64,000 bases of DNA, from the NCBI GenBank assembly GCA_903879715.1, contig CAIRMR010000186.1, positions 62,001 to 126,000 on the forward strand, written 5' to 3'. Positions 37,245 through 46,256 of the stretch are shown piece after piece. The first letter of the stretch is position 1; each line of letters begins with the position of its first letter. The stretch comes from an uncultured Bacteroidales bacterium (GTDB taxonomy: Bacteria > Bacteroidota > Bacteroidia > Bacteroidales > UBA4417). The notes under the pieces are model-generated. The model was not told where the DNA came from and ran no database searches. It worked only from the letters and a program-made list of their open reading frames with translations. A program made the translations under genes and the position numbers.

Positions 37245-38699
37245 ATGCAACACACATTTTTCAAATCACCAGTCCTTTTGTTGCTTTGTTTTGGGTTTTC
37301 ATCATTAAGTGGTATTAGCAAGGAACGCAATCCGAAACCGGTTAAAAACAAGGCTATTATCAAAACAGAAGCTGAAAGCGCTATTTCTTGCTGGCTGACC
37401 AATCCTGATAAATCAGCATTACTACAAAAACAGGATCTGAAAATACCATTTAATGCTCCAGTAAATCAGTATCCGACCATTAATATTGATGCTGCGACTA
37501 CCTACCAGGAAATGGATGGTTTTGGTATTGCTCTCACCGGAGGAAGCGCATCGCTTATTACTAATTTAGCTCCTGAAATTCGCGACACTTTATTGAGAGA
37601 ATTGTTTCTGAATAATGACAATTCAATTGGAATAAGCTATCTCCGGATTAGTATCGGGGCTTCCGATCTGGATGCGAATGTGTTTTCATACAATGATCTG
37701 CCTTCCGGAGAAACCGATGTACAGCTTAAAAAATTCGACCTTGGACCGGATAAAACTCACCTTATTCCTGTTCTGAAATCAATCCTGAAACTGAATCCGG
37801 AAATAAAAATTATGGGTTCGCCATGGTCAGCGCCATTGTGGATGAAAAACAATAAAAATTCGATAGGCGGAAGTCTTTTACCGGAATACTATGATGCTTA
37901 CGCAAAATACTTTGTCCGCTATATTACCGAAATGAAAGCGCAAGGCATTCCAATAGATGCTATAACCATACAGAATGAACCTTTATATGGGGGCAATAAT
38001 CCAAGTATGGTGATGCAGTCTGCCGAGCAAAGAGATTTTATTAAAAACAATCTTGGGCCGGCATTTAAAGCGGCAGGAATAAAAACAAAGATCATTTTGT
38101 ACGATCATAACTGCGATGTACCGGAATATGCCACGGATATTCTGAGTGATTCCAATGCCAGTCAATACATTGACGGATCGGCCTTTCACCTCTACGGTGG
38201 CGACATTTCTGCCTTATCAAAGGTCCATGATGCCTATCCTGCCAAGAATCTCTATTTTACCGAACAATGGGTGGGCGGCCCGAGTAAATTCGGCCCGGAT
38301 ATGAAATGGTACGTTCAGAATGTAATAATAGGATCAACGCGTAACTGGAGCAAGGCTGTTATCGAATGGAACCTGGCTTCGGATTCGTTATACAATCCGC
38401 ATACTCCCGGTGGCTGCACATCCTGCGAAGGAGCCATTACAATAAGTTCCGGAATTTCCCGTAATGTTTCTTATTACACGCTTGCGCATGCGTCCAAATT
38501 TGTTCCTGCAGGTTCAGTGAGGATCGCATCAAATTCACTCCCGACCCTGCCTAACGTTGCTTTTAAAACTCCCGATGGCCGGAAAGTGCTGATAGTTTTA
38601 AACAACAGCGATAAAACGGAAACATTTAATATAGCATTTAGCAAAAAAAACGCAACTACCTCATTAAATAGTGGCTCTGTGGCTACCTATGCCTGGTAG
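37245..38699 (+). CDS. GH30 beta-glucanase (first of three)
   Basis: This 484-residue protein has an N-terminal hydrophobic segment (LLLLCFGFSSLSG) followed by a GH30 catalytic barrel and C-terminal beta domain. Motifs are MDGFGIALTGGSASLI, YLRISIGASDLDAN and IMGSPWSAPLWMK. TIQNEPLYGG carries acid/base Glu245 and LYFTEQWVGG carries nucleophile Glu340. GH30 enzymes in glucan loci are often endo- or exo-beta-1,6-glucanases (GH30_3), which would remove laminarin branches; that is inferred. The closing VATYAW segment is shared with the next gene. The two catalytic domains look like a tandem duplication. Confidence 0.9.
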   Translation: MQHTFFKSPVLLLLCFGFSSLSGISKERNPKPVKNKAIIKTEAESAISCWLTNPDKSALLQKQDLKIPFNAPVNQYPTINIDAATTYQEMDGFGIALTGGSASLITNLAPEIRDTLLRELFLNNDNSIGISYLRISIGASDLDANVFSYNDLPSGETDVQLKKFDLGPDKTHLIPVLKSILKLNPEIKIMGSPWSAPLWMKNNKNSIGGSLLPEYYDAYAKYFVRYITEMKAQGIPIDAITIQNEPLYGGNNPSMVMQSAEQRDFIKNNLGPAFKAAGIKTKIILYDHNCDVPEYATDILSDSNASQYIDGSAFHLYGGDISALSKVHDAYPAKNLYFTEQWVGGPSKFGPDMKWYVQNVIIGSTRNWSKAVIEWNLASDSLYNPHTPGGCTSCEGAITISSGISRNVSYYTLAHASKFVPAGSVRIASNSLPTLPNVAFKTPDGRKVLIVLNNSDKTETFNIAFSKKNATTSLNSGSVATYAW

Positions 38700-38731
38700 T
38701 ACTAATTAATAATTTGAAAATTAAAACTTTA

Positions 38732-40498
38732 ATGAATAACCGTACATCTCCTTTTCTTTGCCTGATTCTACTTGGAATTATTTTTGGCTCCTGTAAAAAA
38801 ACGGAATCAGTAACTCCTGCTATGAGTATCACGGATACAATCAGCATTGCTGAAGGTACTCTTCAGGAATATAAAGTAATTATTCCTGTAACACTTAGTG
38901 CCGCTGCGGATAAGCAAGTCAGTCTGTTTTGGTCGACATCTGATAATACTGCCATTGCCGGTGAAGATTATTTAGCGGCAAATGGTTCCTACATTGTTTT
39001 TAATCCGGGTGAAACAACCAAAAATATTGAAATTCTGATTTTTGCTGACTCAACCTATGAACCCGATGAAACTTTTTCTGTTACCATCAGCAATGTTAAA
39101 AATGCTGTTGTGAAAACATACACTACAACTGTAATTATTACGAATGATGATGTCTTTGATCCAAATCCGGCTCAATCGGATATTTCCTGTTGGCTTACAA
39201 AACCTGATAAATCGGTATTGCTTAAGAAACAAAATGTTGGTTTAAATTTCACAGTTTCAACAAATCAGTATCCGACCATAAATGTTGATACAACCACGAC
39301 CTACCAGGTTATGGATGGTTTTGGATATGCGTTGACTGGTGGAAGTGCATACCTGATCAATAACCTGACTTCAGTAACACGCGATGCCTTATTGAAGGAA
39401 ATGTTTTTACTGGATGATAATTCTATCGGTGTTAGCTATCTTCGGATAAGCATCGGGGCTTCCGACCTGAGTTTATCTGTTTTTTCGTACGATGATATGC
39501 CTTCCGGTCAAACAGATGTGAATCTTACCAATTTCAGCCTGGCACCAGATCGGGTAGACCTGATTCCCGTTTTGAAGTCTGTTTTACAACTCAATCCAAA
39601 AATTAAAATACTGGGTTCACCCTGGTCGCCCCCGGTTTGGATGAAAAGCAATAAAAGTTCAGTAGGTGGGAGCCTTCTTCCCGAGTATTATGATGTGTAT
39701 GCGCGCTACCTGGTGCGCTATATAACCGAGATGAAAGCTGAGGGAATTCCGATTGATGCGATTACCATACAGAATGAACCTTTAAACGGTGGTAATAATC
39801 CAAGCATGGTAATGCAGGCAACCGAACAAAGAGATTTTATTAAAAATAACCTTGGACCAGCTTTTAAAACTGCAGGCATTACAACAAAAATCATACTCTA
39901 TGATCATAATTGTGATGTTCCCAATTATCCTATTTCTATTCTCGATGATCCTGATGCAGCTCAATATGTCGACGGATCGGCATTTCATCTGTATGGAGGC
40001 GAAATTTCGGCTCTGTCAACTGTGCATAATGCGCATCCCGAAAAAAATCTTTATTTTACAGAACAATGGGTTGGCGGCCCCGGAGAATTCAGTGGAAATA
40101 TTAAATGGCACGTGCAGAATTTGATCATCGGAGCCACGCGAAACTGGAGCAAAAATGTTATTGAATGGAACCTGGCTTCGGATCCTTTGTACGATCCTCA
40201 TACGCCAGGCGGATGCGTCACCTGTGAAGGAGCCTTGACAATAAGTTCAGGCTATACCCGCAATGTTTCTTACTACATTGTCGCCCATGCCTCTAAGTTT
40301 GTACCTGCAGGATCAGTCAGGATTTCTTCGGTGCTGCAAACCAATCTGCCGAACGTAGCCTTTAAAACTCCTGATGGCAAGAAAGTCCTGATTGTTTTAA
40401 ATAATGGCAGTACTACTCAAACATTCAATATTGGATTCAAAAATCGGGTTGCTGTTACATCATTAGGCAGCGGTTCTGTTGCAACCTATGTTTGGTGA
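38732..40498 (+). CDS. GH30 beta-glucanase lipoprotein with Calx-beta domain
   Basis: The ATG at 38732 gives a lipoprotein signal (LILLGIIFGSC, Cys 21); a TTG at 38714 is less likely. The protein has about 588 residues. After the lipid anchor, a Calx-beta domain (about 35-140: AEGTLQEYKVIIPVTLS, ADSTYEPDETFSVTISNV) spaces the catalytic part from the membrane. The GH30 domain closely follows the previous gene (MDGFGYALTGGSAYLI, LGSPWSPPVWMK). Acid/base Glu349 is in TIQNEPL and nucleophile Glu444 in LYFTEQWVGG. The lipid anchor suggests an outer membrane surface location, in contrast to the previous soluble paralogue. The likely role is attack on beta-1,6 branches of glucan at the surface, by inference. 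Confidence 0.9.
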   Translation: MNNRTSPFLCLILLGIIFGSCKKTESVTPAMSITDTISIAEGTLQEYKVIIPVTLSAAADKQVSLFWSTSDNTAIAGEDYLAANGSYIVFNPGETTKNIEILIFADSTYEPDETFSVTISNVKNAVVKTYTTTVIITNDDVFDPNPAQSDISCWLTKPDKSVLLKKQNVGLNFTVSTNQYPTINVDTTTTYQVMDGFGYALTGGSAYLINNLTSVTRDALLKEMFLLDDNSIGVSYLRISIGASDLSLSVFSYDDMPSGQTDVNLTNFSLAPDRVDLIPVLKSVLQLNPKIKILGSPWSPPVWMKSNKSSVGGSLLPEYYDVYARYLVRYITEMKAEGIPIDAITIQNEPLNGGNNPSMVMQATEQRDFIKNNLGPAFKTAGITTKIILYDHNCDVPNYPISILDDPDAAQYVDGSAFHLYGGEISALSTVHNAHPEKNLYFTEQWVGGPGEFSGNIKWHVQNLIIGATRNWSKNVIEWNLASDPLYDPHTPGGCVTCEGALTISSGYTRNVSYYIVAHASKFVPAGSVRISSVLQTNLPNVAFKTPDGKKVLIVLNNGSTTQTFNIGFKNRVAVTSLGSGSVATYVW

Positions 40499-40592
40499 TA
40501 TTTCCCGTTTTGAAATTGTTCGCGCTTCTTTCGCGATGAGACAGATTTAAATCAGCATTAAAAATAATAACTGTATAATTAAACAATTCAAT

Positions 40593-42050
40593 ATGAACAA
40601 GTTAATTCTTCTGCCTGCCTTCTGTTTGTTGTCAGTAAACATTTTGACAGCCGGTAACGAAACGGTTTCCCCGGTGAAGCCTGTCGTTAAAAAAGTAATA
40701 GTTTACACTACTGCCGAAAACACAAAACTGAGAATCTCACAAACGGAAACTGTCCAGTTTGTAGATTTTGGGCAGCCTAAGGAAACGCAACCCTGCGTGT
40801 TTATCGACCCTGCAAAAACCTTTCAGACTTTTATTGGAATAGGCGGAGCCTTAACCGATGCATCCGCTGAAACATTTGCAAAACTTCCGAAAGACAAACA
40901 ACAGGAAATCATGCAACAATACTTTGATGTGAATAAGGGCATCGGCTATACTTTAGCAAGGACTAATATTCACAGTTGCGATTTTTCAAGCGGCAGTTAT
41001 ACCTACGTTGATGATAATGATGCTGCTTTGAAATCATTTAGTGTGACTCACGATAAGCAGTACCGCATTCCGTTTATTAAACAGGCAATTGCAGCTGCAG
41101 GCGGGAAACTAACTCTTTATGCCTCACCCTGGAGCCCACCGGCATGGATGAAAGATAATAACAACATGCTCAAAAGTGGAAAACTTCTTCCCGCATACTA
41201 TCAAAGCTGGGCTGATTATTATATTAAATTTATCAAAGCCTACGAAGCTGAAGGCATGCCAATTTGGGGATTAAGTGTTCAGAATGAACCTATGGCTACT
41301 CAAACATGGGAATCCTGCCTGTATACAGGCGAAGAAGAACGTGATTTTATTAAAAACTTCCTGGGACCTACGTTACATAAGGCTGGAATGGCTGACAAAA
41401 AGTTGATTGCATGGGACCATAACCGCGATCTGATTTATCAGCGTGCAAGCACTGTGCTTGATGATCCAGAAGCTGCAAAATATGTTTGGGGTATCGGATA
41501 TCATTGGTACGAAAGCTGGACCGGAGGTGGAAATACTTACGAAAATGTTAAACGTGTAGCCGAAACCTATCCCAACAAAAGCCTCATATTTACTGAAGGA
41601 TGCGCCGAAAGCTACGACTTTAATAAAATGGGAGAATGGAAATGGGGCGAAAAGTATGGACTTTCAATGATCAACGATTTTAACAACGGGACTGCTGCCT
41701 GGACAGACTGGAATGTATTGCTTGACGAAACGGGCGGACCAAACCATGTTGGTAATTTCTGTTTTGCTCCCGTTCATGCTGATACCAGGACTGGTGAATT
41801 AATCTATCTCAGCTCTTATTATTACATCGGGCATTTCTCGAAATTTATTCGTCCCGGCGCAAAGCGGATAGTAAGTTCAGGGAGCCGTGGTCAATTGCTC
41901 ACAACTGCATTTTTGAATACCGATGGCAAAATCGCTGTTATCGTTATGAATCAGAGCAATGAAACAATCCCTTACCGCTTATGGATAAAGGGCCAGGCAG
42001 CGGAAGTTACAAGCCTGCCACATTCAATCCAGACTTTGGTGGTAGAATAA
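40593..42050 (+). CDS. GH30 glucosidase-like enzyme (third GH30)
   Basis: This 485-residue secreted protein has signal peptide LLPAFCLLSVNILTAG. The GH30 barrel shows FIGIGGALTDASAETF, LARTNIHSCDFSSGSY and LYASPWSPPAWMKDNN. Acid/base Glu232 lies in VQNEPMATQTWESC and nucleophile Glu335 in LIFTEGCAES. These motifs follow the glucosylceramidase-like GH30_1 pattern more than the two preceding GH30 paralogues. It may act as a beta-glucosidase or beta-1,6-glucanase on small oligomers. A strong terminator follows it, marking the end of the glucan locus. Confidence 0.9.
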   Translation: MNKLILLPAFCLLSVNILTAGNETVSPVKPVVKKVIVYTTAENTKLRISQTETVQFVDFGQPKETQPCVFIDPAKTFQTFIGIGGALTDASAETFAKLPKDKQQEIMQQYFDVNKGIGYTLARTNIHSCDFSSGSYTYVDDNDAALKSFSVTHDKQYRIPFIKQAIAAAGGKLTLYASPWSPPAWMKDNNNMLKSGKLLPAYYQSWADYYIKFIKAYEAEGMPIWGLSVQNEPMATQTWESCLYTGEEERDFIKNFLGPTLHKAGMADKKLIAWDHNRDLIYQRASTVLDDPEAAKYVWGIGYHWYESWTGGGNTYENVKRVAETYPNKSLIFTEGCAESYDFNKMGEWKWGEKYGLSMINDFNNGTAAWTDWNVLLDETGGPNHVGNFCFAPVHADTRTGELIYLSSYYYIGHFSKFIRPGAKRIVSSGSRGQLLTTAFLNTDGKIAVIVMNQSNETIPYRLWIKGQAAEVTSLPHSIQTLVVE

Positions 42051-42100
42051 GGTTTTATAAAATAAAAGCATAAAGTTATTGGGCTTGGTATTTGAAATAA

Positions 42101-42131
42101 AAAAGCCGGAAATGAAGTTCCGGCTTTTTTT
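42101..42131. terminator. Strong intrinsic terminator at the end of the glucan locus
   Basis: GCCGGAA (42105-42111) pairs with TTCCGGC (42118-42124) around a 6-base loop. It is flanked by an A tract upstream and seven T residues downstream, which also pair, so it could work in both directions. It begins 51 bases after the last GH30 stop. Confidence 0.85.
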
Positions 42132-43101
42132 ATTAACTCATGAAACGAGCCATGACTATAAATTGTCTCACAGAGGGATGATTATCTCCATGGCGAACCT
42201 TTAGCTCACAGCCTGCCCCGCAAAATGCGGGGAACACCATTAAAAATAAGCAAGATGTGAGTAGCCAAGCGAACTTAACAAAGCGGTCTCATGAGCGAAG
42301 CGAATAACAAAGCGTTCTCATTAACACCCGTAAAAATAAGCAAGCTGTTAATAATTCCATCTGACCCGTAAAATTTATAGTGAGCCTGCCGAACTAAACA
42401 AATTATAAACAGATTAAATTAAAAATAGTTCTTTCTTTTGCCCATACTAGTCTCAGATTATATTTTGAAAGGGATTGTTTGTCGTTGTCAAAATAAATCT
42501 TCCTGTAAGCTGTTAATCAGCAATTTTTTCGAAATAAAATTCTCATATTTTAATTCATTTTCGAAATCAGGATTACAGGTCTGACACTGGTACGTTAAAA
42601 ACAGTGATGCCAAATGGGTATTGTAAGCCTGGGTACATTATTAACGAGAAAACAAATGCCTGCACCGGAAGTATATATGAATTTTAATAGCCAGGCTGCC
42701 CTTACATATCAGTGGTCTCCTGCAAACCGGTTCAGCAATTCAGCAATTCAAAATCCGACTGTATTTATTGACAGCACACGCACATATTACCTTGAGACAA
42801 CAATCAATTTCAATAAGTGAGCCGGGCAGATACCGGGTAACTGCTACAGACCTGTATATTTATCTTGTTTCTTATATTCTGCAGGATGCTGTCGTAACAA
42901 AAACAATGAGAGGAAGTTTTACTCTTATAAAGTAACTTTTTATACCGCTCTTTATACTTCCTGATATCTGCCATCATAGACGGGATGCAAATAGGTTGAG
43001 AATATACTATAAGTGATAGTATTTGATAATAGGTTTATTTATTTCAAAAAAACAAAGAACTTCGAAAATAATCGTAAATTTATGCGTGCAATATTATCGG
43101 T
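42132..43101. other. Long non-coding, repeat-rich and degenerate region
   Basis: This stretch of about 970 bases holds no intact gene. Between 42180 and 42370 there are repeated phrases: TAAAAATAAGCAAG occurs twice, and AACAAAGCG followed by TCTCAT occurs twice. A remnant coding piece lies at 42614-42820. The rest is AT-rich with no feature I can name. Confidence 0.5.
42614..42820 (+). pseudogene. Remnant of a Bacteroidota PKD/gliding-type surface protein
   Basis: The 68-codon frame contains LTYQWSPANRFSNSAIQNPTV followed by DSTRTYYLETTI. This is the repeat signature of PKD-like domains in large adhesins and gliding-motility-associated proteins. It has no signal peptide or full domain and no supporting neighbour, so it looks like a leftover piece of a larger gene. 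Confidence 0.45.
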
Positions 43102-43806
43102 ATGTCTACTATTAAAATATTTCTTATTTCTGTTTTTATAGTTGTTGTTTCTGTCAAAACAGTTGCACAGGATTTCGATACAAAGACTGATATAAGCAAA
43201 CAAAACATACTTAACCCAGCCACATTTTCTCCTGACCAAAAACAGCAGCAAAAAAGTGAACAGAACCAGATTTATATAGGTAATGACTGGTCACTTGGAA
43301 CAATAGTGCTTCGCAATGGAGGGGTAATTGATAGCTATTTTCTGAGATACAATATATTGGCTGATCAATTAGAGTTTATTGCCGGAAAGGATACACTCGT
43401 TTTTAAAAATCCGGAGGAGCTAAACACGGTAAGTTTTGGAGGACACACTTTTGTATTCGAAATGTACATTATTGAAAACATTATCCAACAGGGATATTTC
43501 GAATTGATTGTTCCGGGAAAAAATAAGCTGATGATGAAAAGGTCTGTAACTAACCGGATACCGGACTCAAAATATCAAAATGTTAAATCACTGGCAAAGT
43601 ACCATGTTGAAAAGTCGTATTTTATTTGCAAGCCCGATACGCCTGCCAGTAAAGTGGAGTGCAACCGCAAAAGTGCCCTCACATACCTGAATGAACATAA
43701 AGAGGATATTGCTGAATATCTGCGTATTACCGAAAACAAAGTACGTACGGTTGATGCGCTGAAACTTCTGGTTTCATATTACAATTCACTTGACGAGGAA
43801 TATTAA
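43102..43806 (+). CDS. Secreted protein of unknown function
   Basis: This 234-residue protein has signal peptide FLISVFIVVVSVKTVAQ. A Gln/Lys-rich linker (SPDQKQQQKSEQNQ) leads to a beta-rich central region (YFLRYNILADQLEFIAGKDTL, VSFGGHTFVFEMYII, FELIVPGKNKLMMKRSV) and a helical C-terminus with two cysteines (FICKPDTPASKVECNRKSALTYL). I recognise a general Bacteroidota pattern of small secreted proteins with a KKLLKAL-like end (DALKLLVSYYN) but no functional domain. It lies upstream of a radical SAM gene without an obvious functional link. Confidence 0.7.
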   Translation: MSTIKIFLISVFIVVVSVKTVAQDFDTKTDISKQNILNPATFSPDQKQQQKSEQNQIYIGNDWSLGTIVLRNGGVIDSYFLRYNILADQLEFIAGKDTLVFKNPEELNTVSFGGHTFVFEMYIIENIIQQGYFELIVPGKNKLMMKRSVTNRIPDSKYQNVKSLAKYHVEKSYFICKPDTPASKVECNRKSALTYLNEHKEDIAEYLRITENKVRTVDALKLLVSYYNSLDEEY

Positions 43807-43850
43807 AAACGGGTTTAAAACCAGTATATTTGCGCCCTTATTGCACTAAA

Positions 43851-44801
43851 GTGAATAAAGCATTATCCGGATCACGCTTCAGTTTTTTGCTCGAACCCTT
43901 ATCTGCCTGTAACATTTGTCCGCGCAACTGCAATGCCGACAGGTTGCATGGCACGATTGGAGTGTGCGGAAGTAATGCCGGTTTCAATATCAGCTCCATC
44001 TGCATTCATCAGGGTGAAGAACCTGTTATCAGTGGTGTAAATGGAATCTGCAATGTGTTTTTCAGCCGGTGTAACCTCTCCTGTATTTATTGCCAGAATT
44101 ACCAGATCAGCTGCAACAGGGGAGAGGTTAACGAACAGGAAATGCAGTTGCAGGATGTAGTTGATTTAATCATTAAAAATCTTGATCAGGGCTGCCATGC
44201 AGTTGGTTTTGTATCGCCTTCGCATTATATTCCTCATGTAAAAGCTATTATCGAATCGTTGCGGTTACGGGGATACAATCCGGTATTTGTTTATAATACG
44301 AATAGTTACGATAAAGTTGAAGAAATTCAGGCCCTCGAAAGTTATGTAGATATTTATCTTCCGGATTATAAGTATTCCGATAACGACCTTTCTCGTAAAT
44401 TTTCAAAAGTCGCAGACTATCAACAAACTGCACTTGCGGCCATTAAAGAAATGTACCGGCAGAAAGGTTCGACACTGGTAATGAATGAAAACGGATATGC
44501 TGAAAGCGGACTGATTATTCGCCACCTGGTATTGCCCGGAAATATTGGGAACAGCCTTAATGTATTGCGGCAAATTGCTGATATTTCAACTTCCATTGCT
44601 GTTTCACTTATGGCACAATATTGGCCCACACAAGCTGTATTGAATCATCCTACCTTAAACCGGACACTTTCAATAGAAGAATACGAAATCGTTAAAACGG
44701 AACTCGACAATCTTGGATTTTATAAAGGCTGGGTTCAGGATATCGAAAGTGGTGATCATTATCTTCCTGATTTTGATAGTAATAAGCCCTTTAACCACTA
44801 A
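43851..44801 (+). CDS. COG1313-type radical SAM protein (PFL-activase-like)
   Basis: This protein has about 316 residues. A GTG at 43851 (VNKALSGSRF) is a plausible start. The TTG at 43830 overlaps a perfect TATATTTG promoter-like box (43825-43832) and is therefore less likely. N-terminal cysteines (CNICPRNCNADR) and the radical SAM motif CNLSCIYCQNY (CxxxCxxC) are clear, with GGE-like and downstream motifs (GFVSPSHYIPHV, YLPDYKYSD). This group resembles pyruvate formate-lyase activases but its substrates are generally unknown. It is unlikely to be the activase for the distant glycyl radical enzyme. Its 3' end overlaps the convergent gene by 4 bases. Confidence 0.85.
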   Translation: MNKALSGSRFSFLLEPLSACNICPRNCNADRLHGTIGVCGSNAGFNISSICIHQGEEPVISGVNGICNVFFSRCNLSCIYCQNYQISCNRGEVNEQEMQLQDVVDLIIKNLDQGCHAVGFVSPSHYIPHVKAIIESLRLRGYNPVFVYNTNSYDKVEEIQALESYVDIYLPDYKYSDNDLSRKFSKVADYQQTALAAIKEMYRQKGSTLVMNENGYAESGLIIRHLVLPGNIGNSLNVLRQIADISTSIAVSLMAQYWPTQAVLNHPTLNRTLSIEEYEIVKTELDNLGFYKGWVQDIESGDHYLPDFDSNKPFNH

Positions 44802-46030
44802 TTGCTCCCGTTCAGATTGATTATTTTTCGGACTTCAATTCCATCAACTGACTGCAACCTCAACAAATTTACTCCCTGAGGAATTACAAAGGAATCAAAT
44901 TTAAGAACATACCTTCCTGCAGGCTTCTGGTCATTTACAAGCACTTTAATTATTCTTCCATTCCTATCAACCAGGTCTAGTGAAACATGGCTATCTCTTT
45001 TAATATTGTAATTAATCGTAATAATACCTGCAGCCGGATTTGGGAACATGTTTAACATTAAATTGTTATCGCCAATACTTGAATTTTCATTGATGCCGGT
45101 TAAAACCATTTCTGATAGCGGTCTCCTGAAAACGCCATTTGCTGCTGATCCGGCAAAACAATATTCGTTAGTAGCAGCAATACATTGTATCATGTTTGAA
45201 GTGAGACCTTGAGGTACAGCCCGCCACGTTGTACTATCCTTGTGTTGTATAAACACTCCGCTTAAGATTTGTGTCGCAAATATGTAATCTCCGGAACTAC
45301 AGAGGTCAAGAACGTATAAACTTGAGGAAAGTCCGCTCATAATATTGTTCCAGTTATCGCCAAGGTTAGTGCTGTATGCAAGTACGGTGACTTCGATTGC
45401 ATATAGCCGGTTATTAAGCATCTCGAAATCAGTAACATCTGTCGTTATTCCATTATTGCTCTCTTCCCAGGTGTTGCCCAAATCTGCTGAACGGTATATA
45501 CCATGGCCGGTTCCGGGTCCTGCTCCGGATAAACCGGCAAAAAGAAAACCCTCCTTTTCAACAATGCCTCTAACAGAAGGAGATGGCAAACCTGTAACTT
45601 TTTCCCAGGCTTGCCCGTTATCCGACGAACGAAACAATCCGGAGTTACTGCTAACAAATAGCTTTCCAACGGTCTCAATCAGATGCATGAAAGTTGCATC
45701 AGGCAGGTTGTTTTTCAGGCTTGTCCAGTTTAGTCCCTGGTCAGTGGACACAAAAACAGCATTAGTACCGCATGCATAAATATTTCCACTCTTACCAACC
45801 GAAAGGGTTCCCAAATTCATATTTGTAAGTCCGTTGTTGGATGCCTGCCAGGTAAGCCCATTGTCCGTTGAGACTACAATTCCTGTATTACCTGAAACAG
45901 CAAATATTTTTGTATTATTTACTGCTATTGAATAGTAGCTTACACCTGTTGGAGCGCTTGTAATTTGCCATTGTGCAAAAATGCAACTTGAAAACAAAAC
46001 GAATAACGGAAGTAGAATGTGCTTTTTCAT
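44798..46030 (-). CDS. T9SS-secreted sialidase/YCF48-like beta-propeller protein
   Basis: This 410-residue protein has a signal peptide (HILLPLFVLFSSCIFAQ). Repeated propeller blades carry the DNGxxW pattern of BNR/YCF48 repeats (VVSTDNGLTWQASNNGL, FVSTDQGLNWTSLKNNL, LFRSSDNGQAWEKV, IYRSADLGNTWEESNNGI). The C-terminus is a T9SS type A sorting domain (MFPNPAAGIITINYN to GIEVRKIINLNGSN). It is probably surface-exposed and may bind a ligand; no catalytic residues are identified. A TATATTTG box lies upstream at 46053-46060. Confidence 0.85.
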   Translation of the reverse strand: MKKHILLPLFVLFSSCIFAQWQITSAPTGVSYYSIAVNNTKIFAVSGNTGIVVSTDNGLTWQASNNGLTNMNLGTLSVGKSGNIYACGTNAVFVSTDQGLNWTSLKNNLPDATFMHLIETVGKLFVSSNSGLFRSSDNGQAWEKVTGLPSPSVRGIVEKEGFLFAGLSGAGPGTGHGIYRSADLGNTWEESNNGITTDVTDFEMLNNRLYAIEVTVLAYSTNLGDNWNNIMSGLSSSLYVLDLCSSGDYIFATQILSGVFIQHKDSTTWRAVPQGLTSNMIQCIAATNEYCFAGSAANGVFRRPLSEMVLTGINENSSIGDNNLMLNMFPNPAAGIITINYNIKRDSHVSLDLVDRNGRIIKVLVNDQKPAGRYVLKFDSFVIPQGVNLLRLQSVDGIEVRKIINLNGSN

Positions 46031-46052
46031 ATCTGGTATAGTTAAGGAATCC

Positions 46053-46084
46053 CAAATATAACGGAATTATATGATTAGTGCAAC
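46053..46084 (-). promoter_or_regulatory. Candidate promoter for the propeller gene
   Basis: On the minus strand, GTTG (46084-46081) is followed after 20 bases by a perfect TATATTTG (46060-46053), 23 bases upstream of the ATG. This fits the Bacteroidota -33/-7 layout with one mismatch in the -33 box. Confidence 0.35.
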
Positions 46085-46256
46085 TATATTTAGAAGTGAT
46101 TGCAGTGTTATAAGGTGAAAAGAAAAACAGACAATTATGCAAATAAAAGTAAAGTCTTTTTCAATGCCGAATTTGTACTTTTGTGAACACGATTTTAATT
46201 ACGATTCAATATTCGAAGGAGTGAAAAAGTAGGAATCTATTTCCAATACTATTAAA

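Noticed and set aside
43851-44801. Activating enzyme for the hydroxyproline dehydratase at 1-2275
   Set aside because: It belongs to the COG1313 group and lies over 40 kb away; true activases normally neighbour their glycyl radical enzyme.
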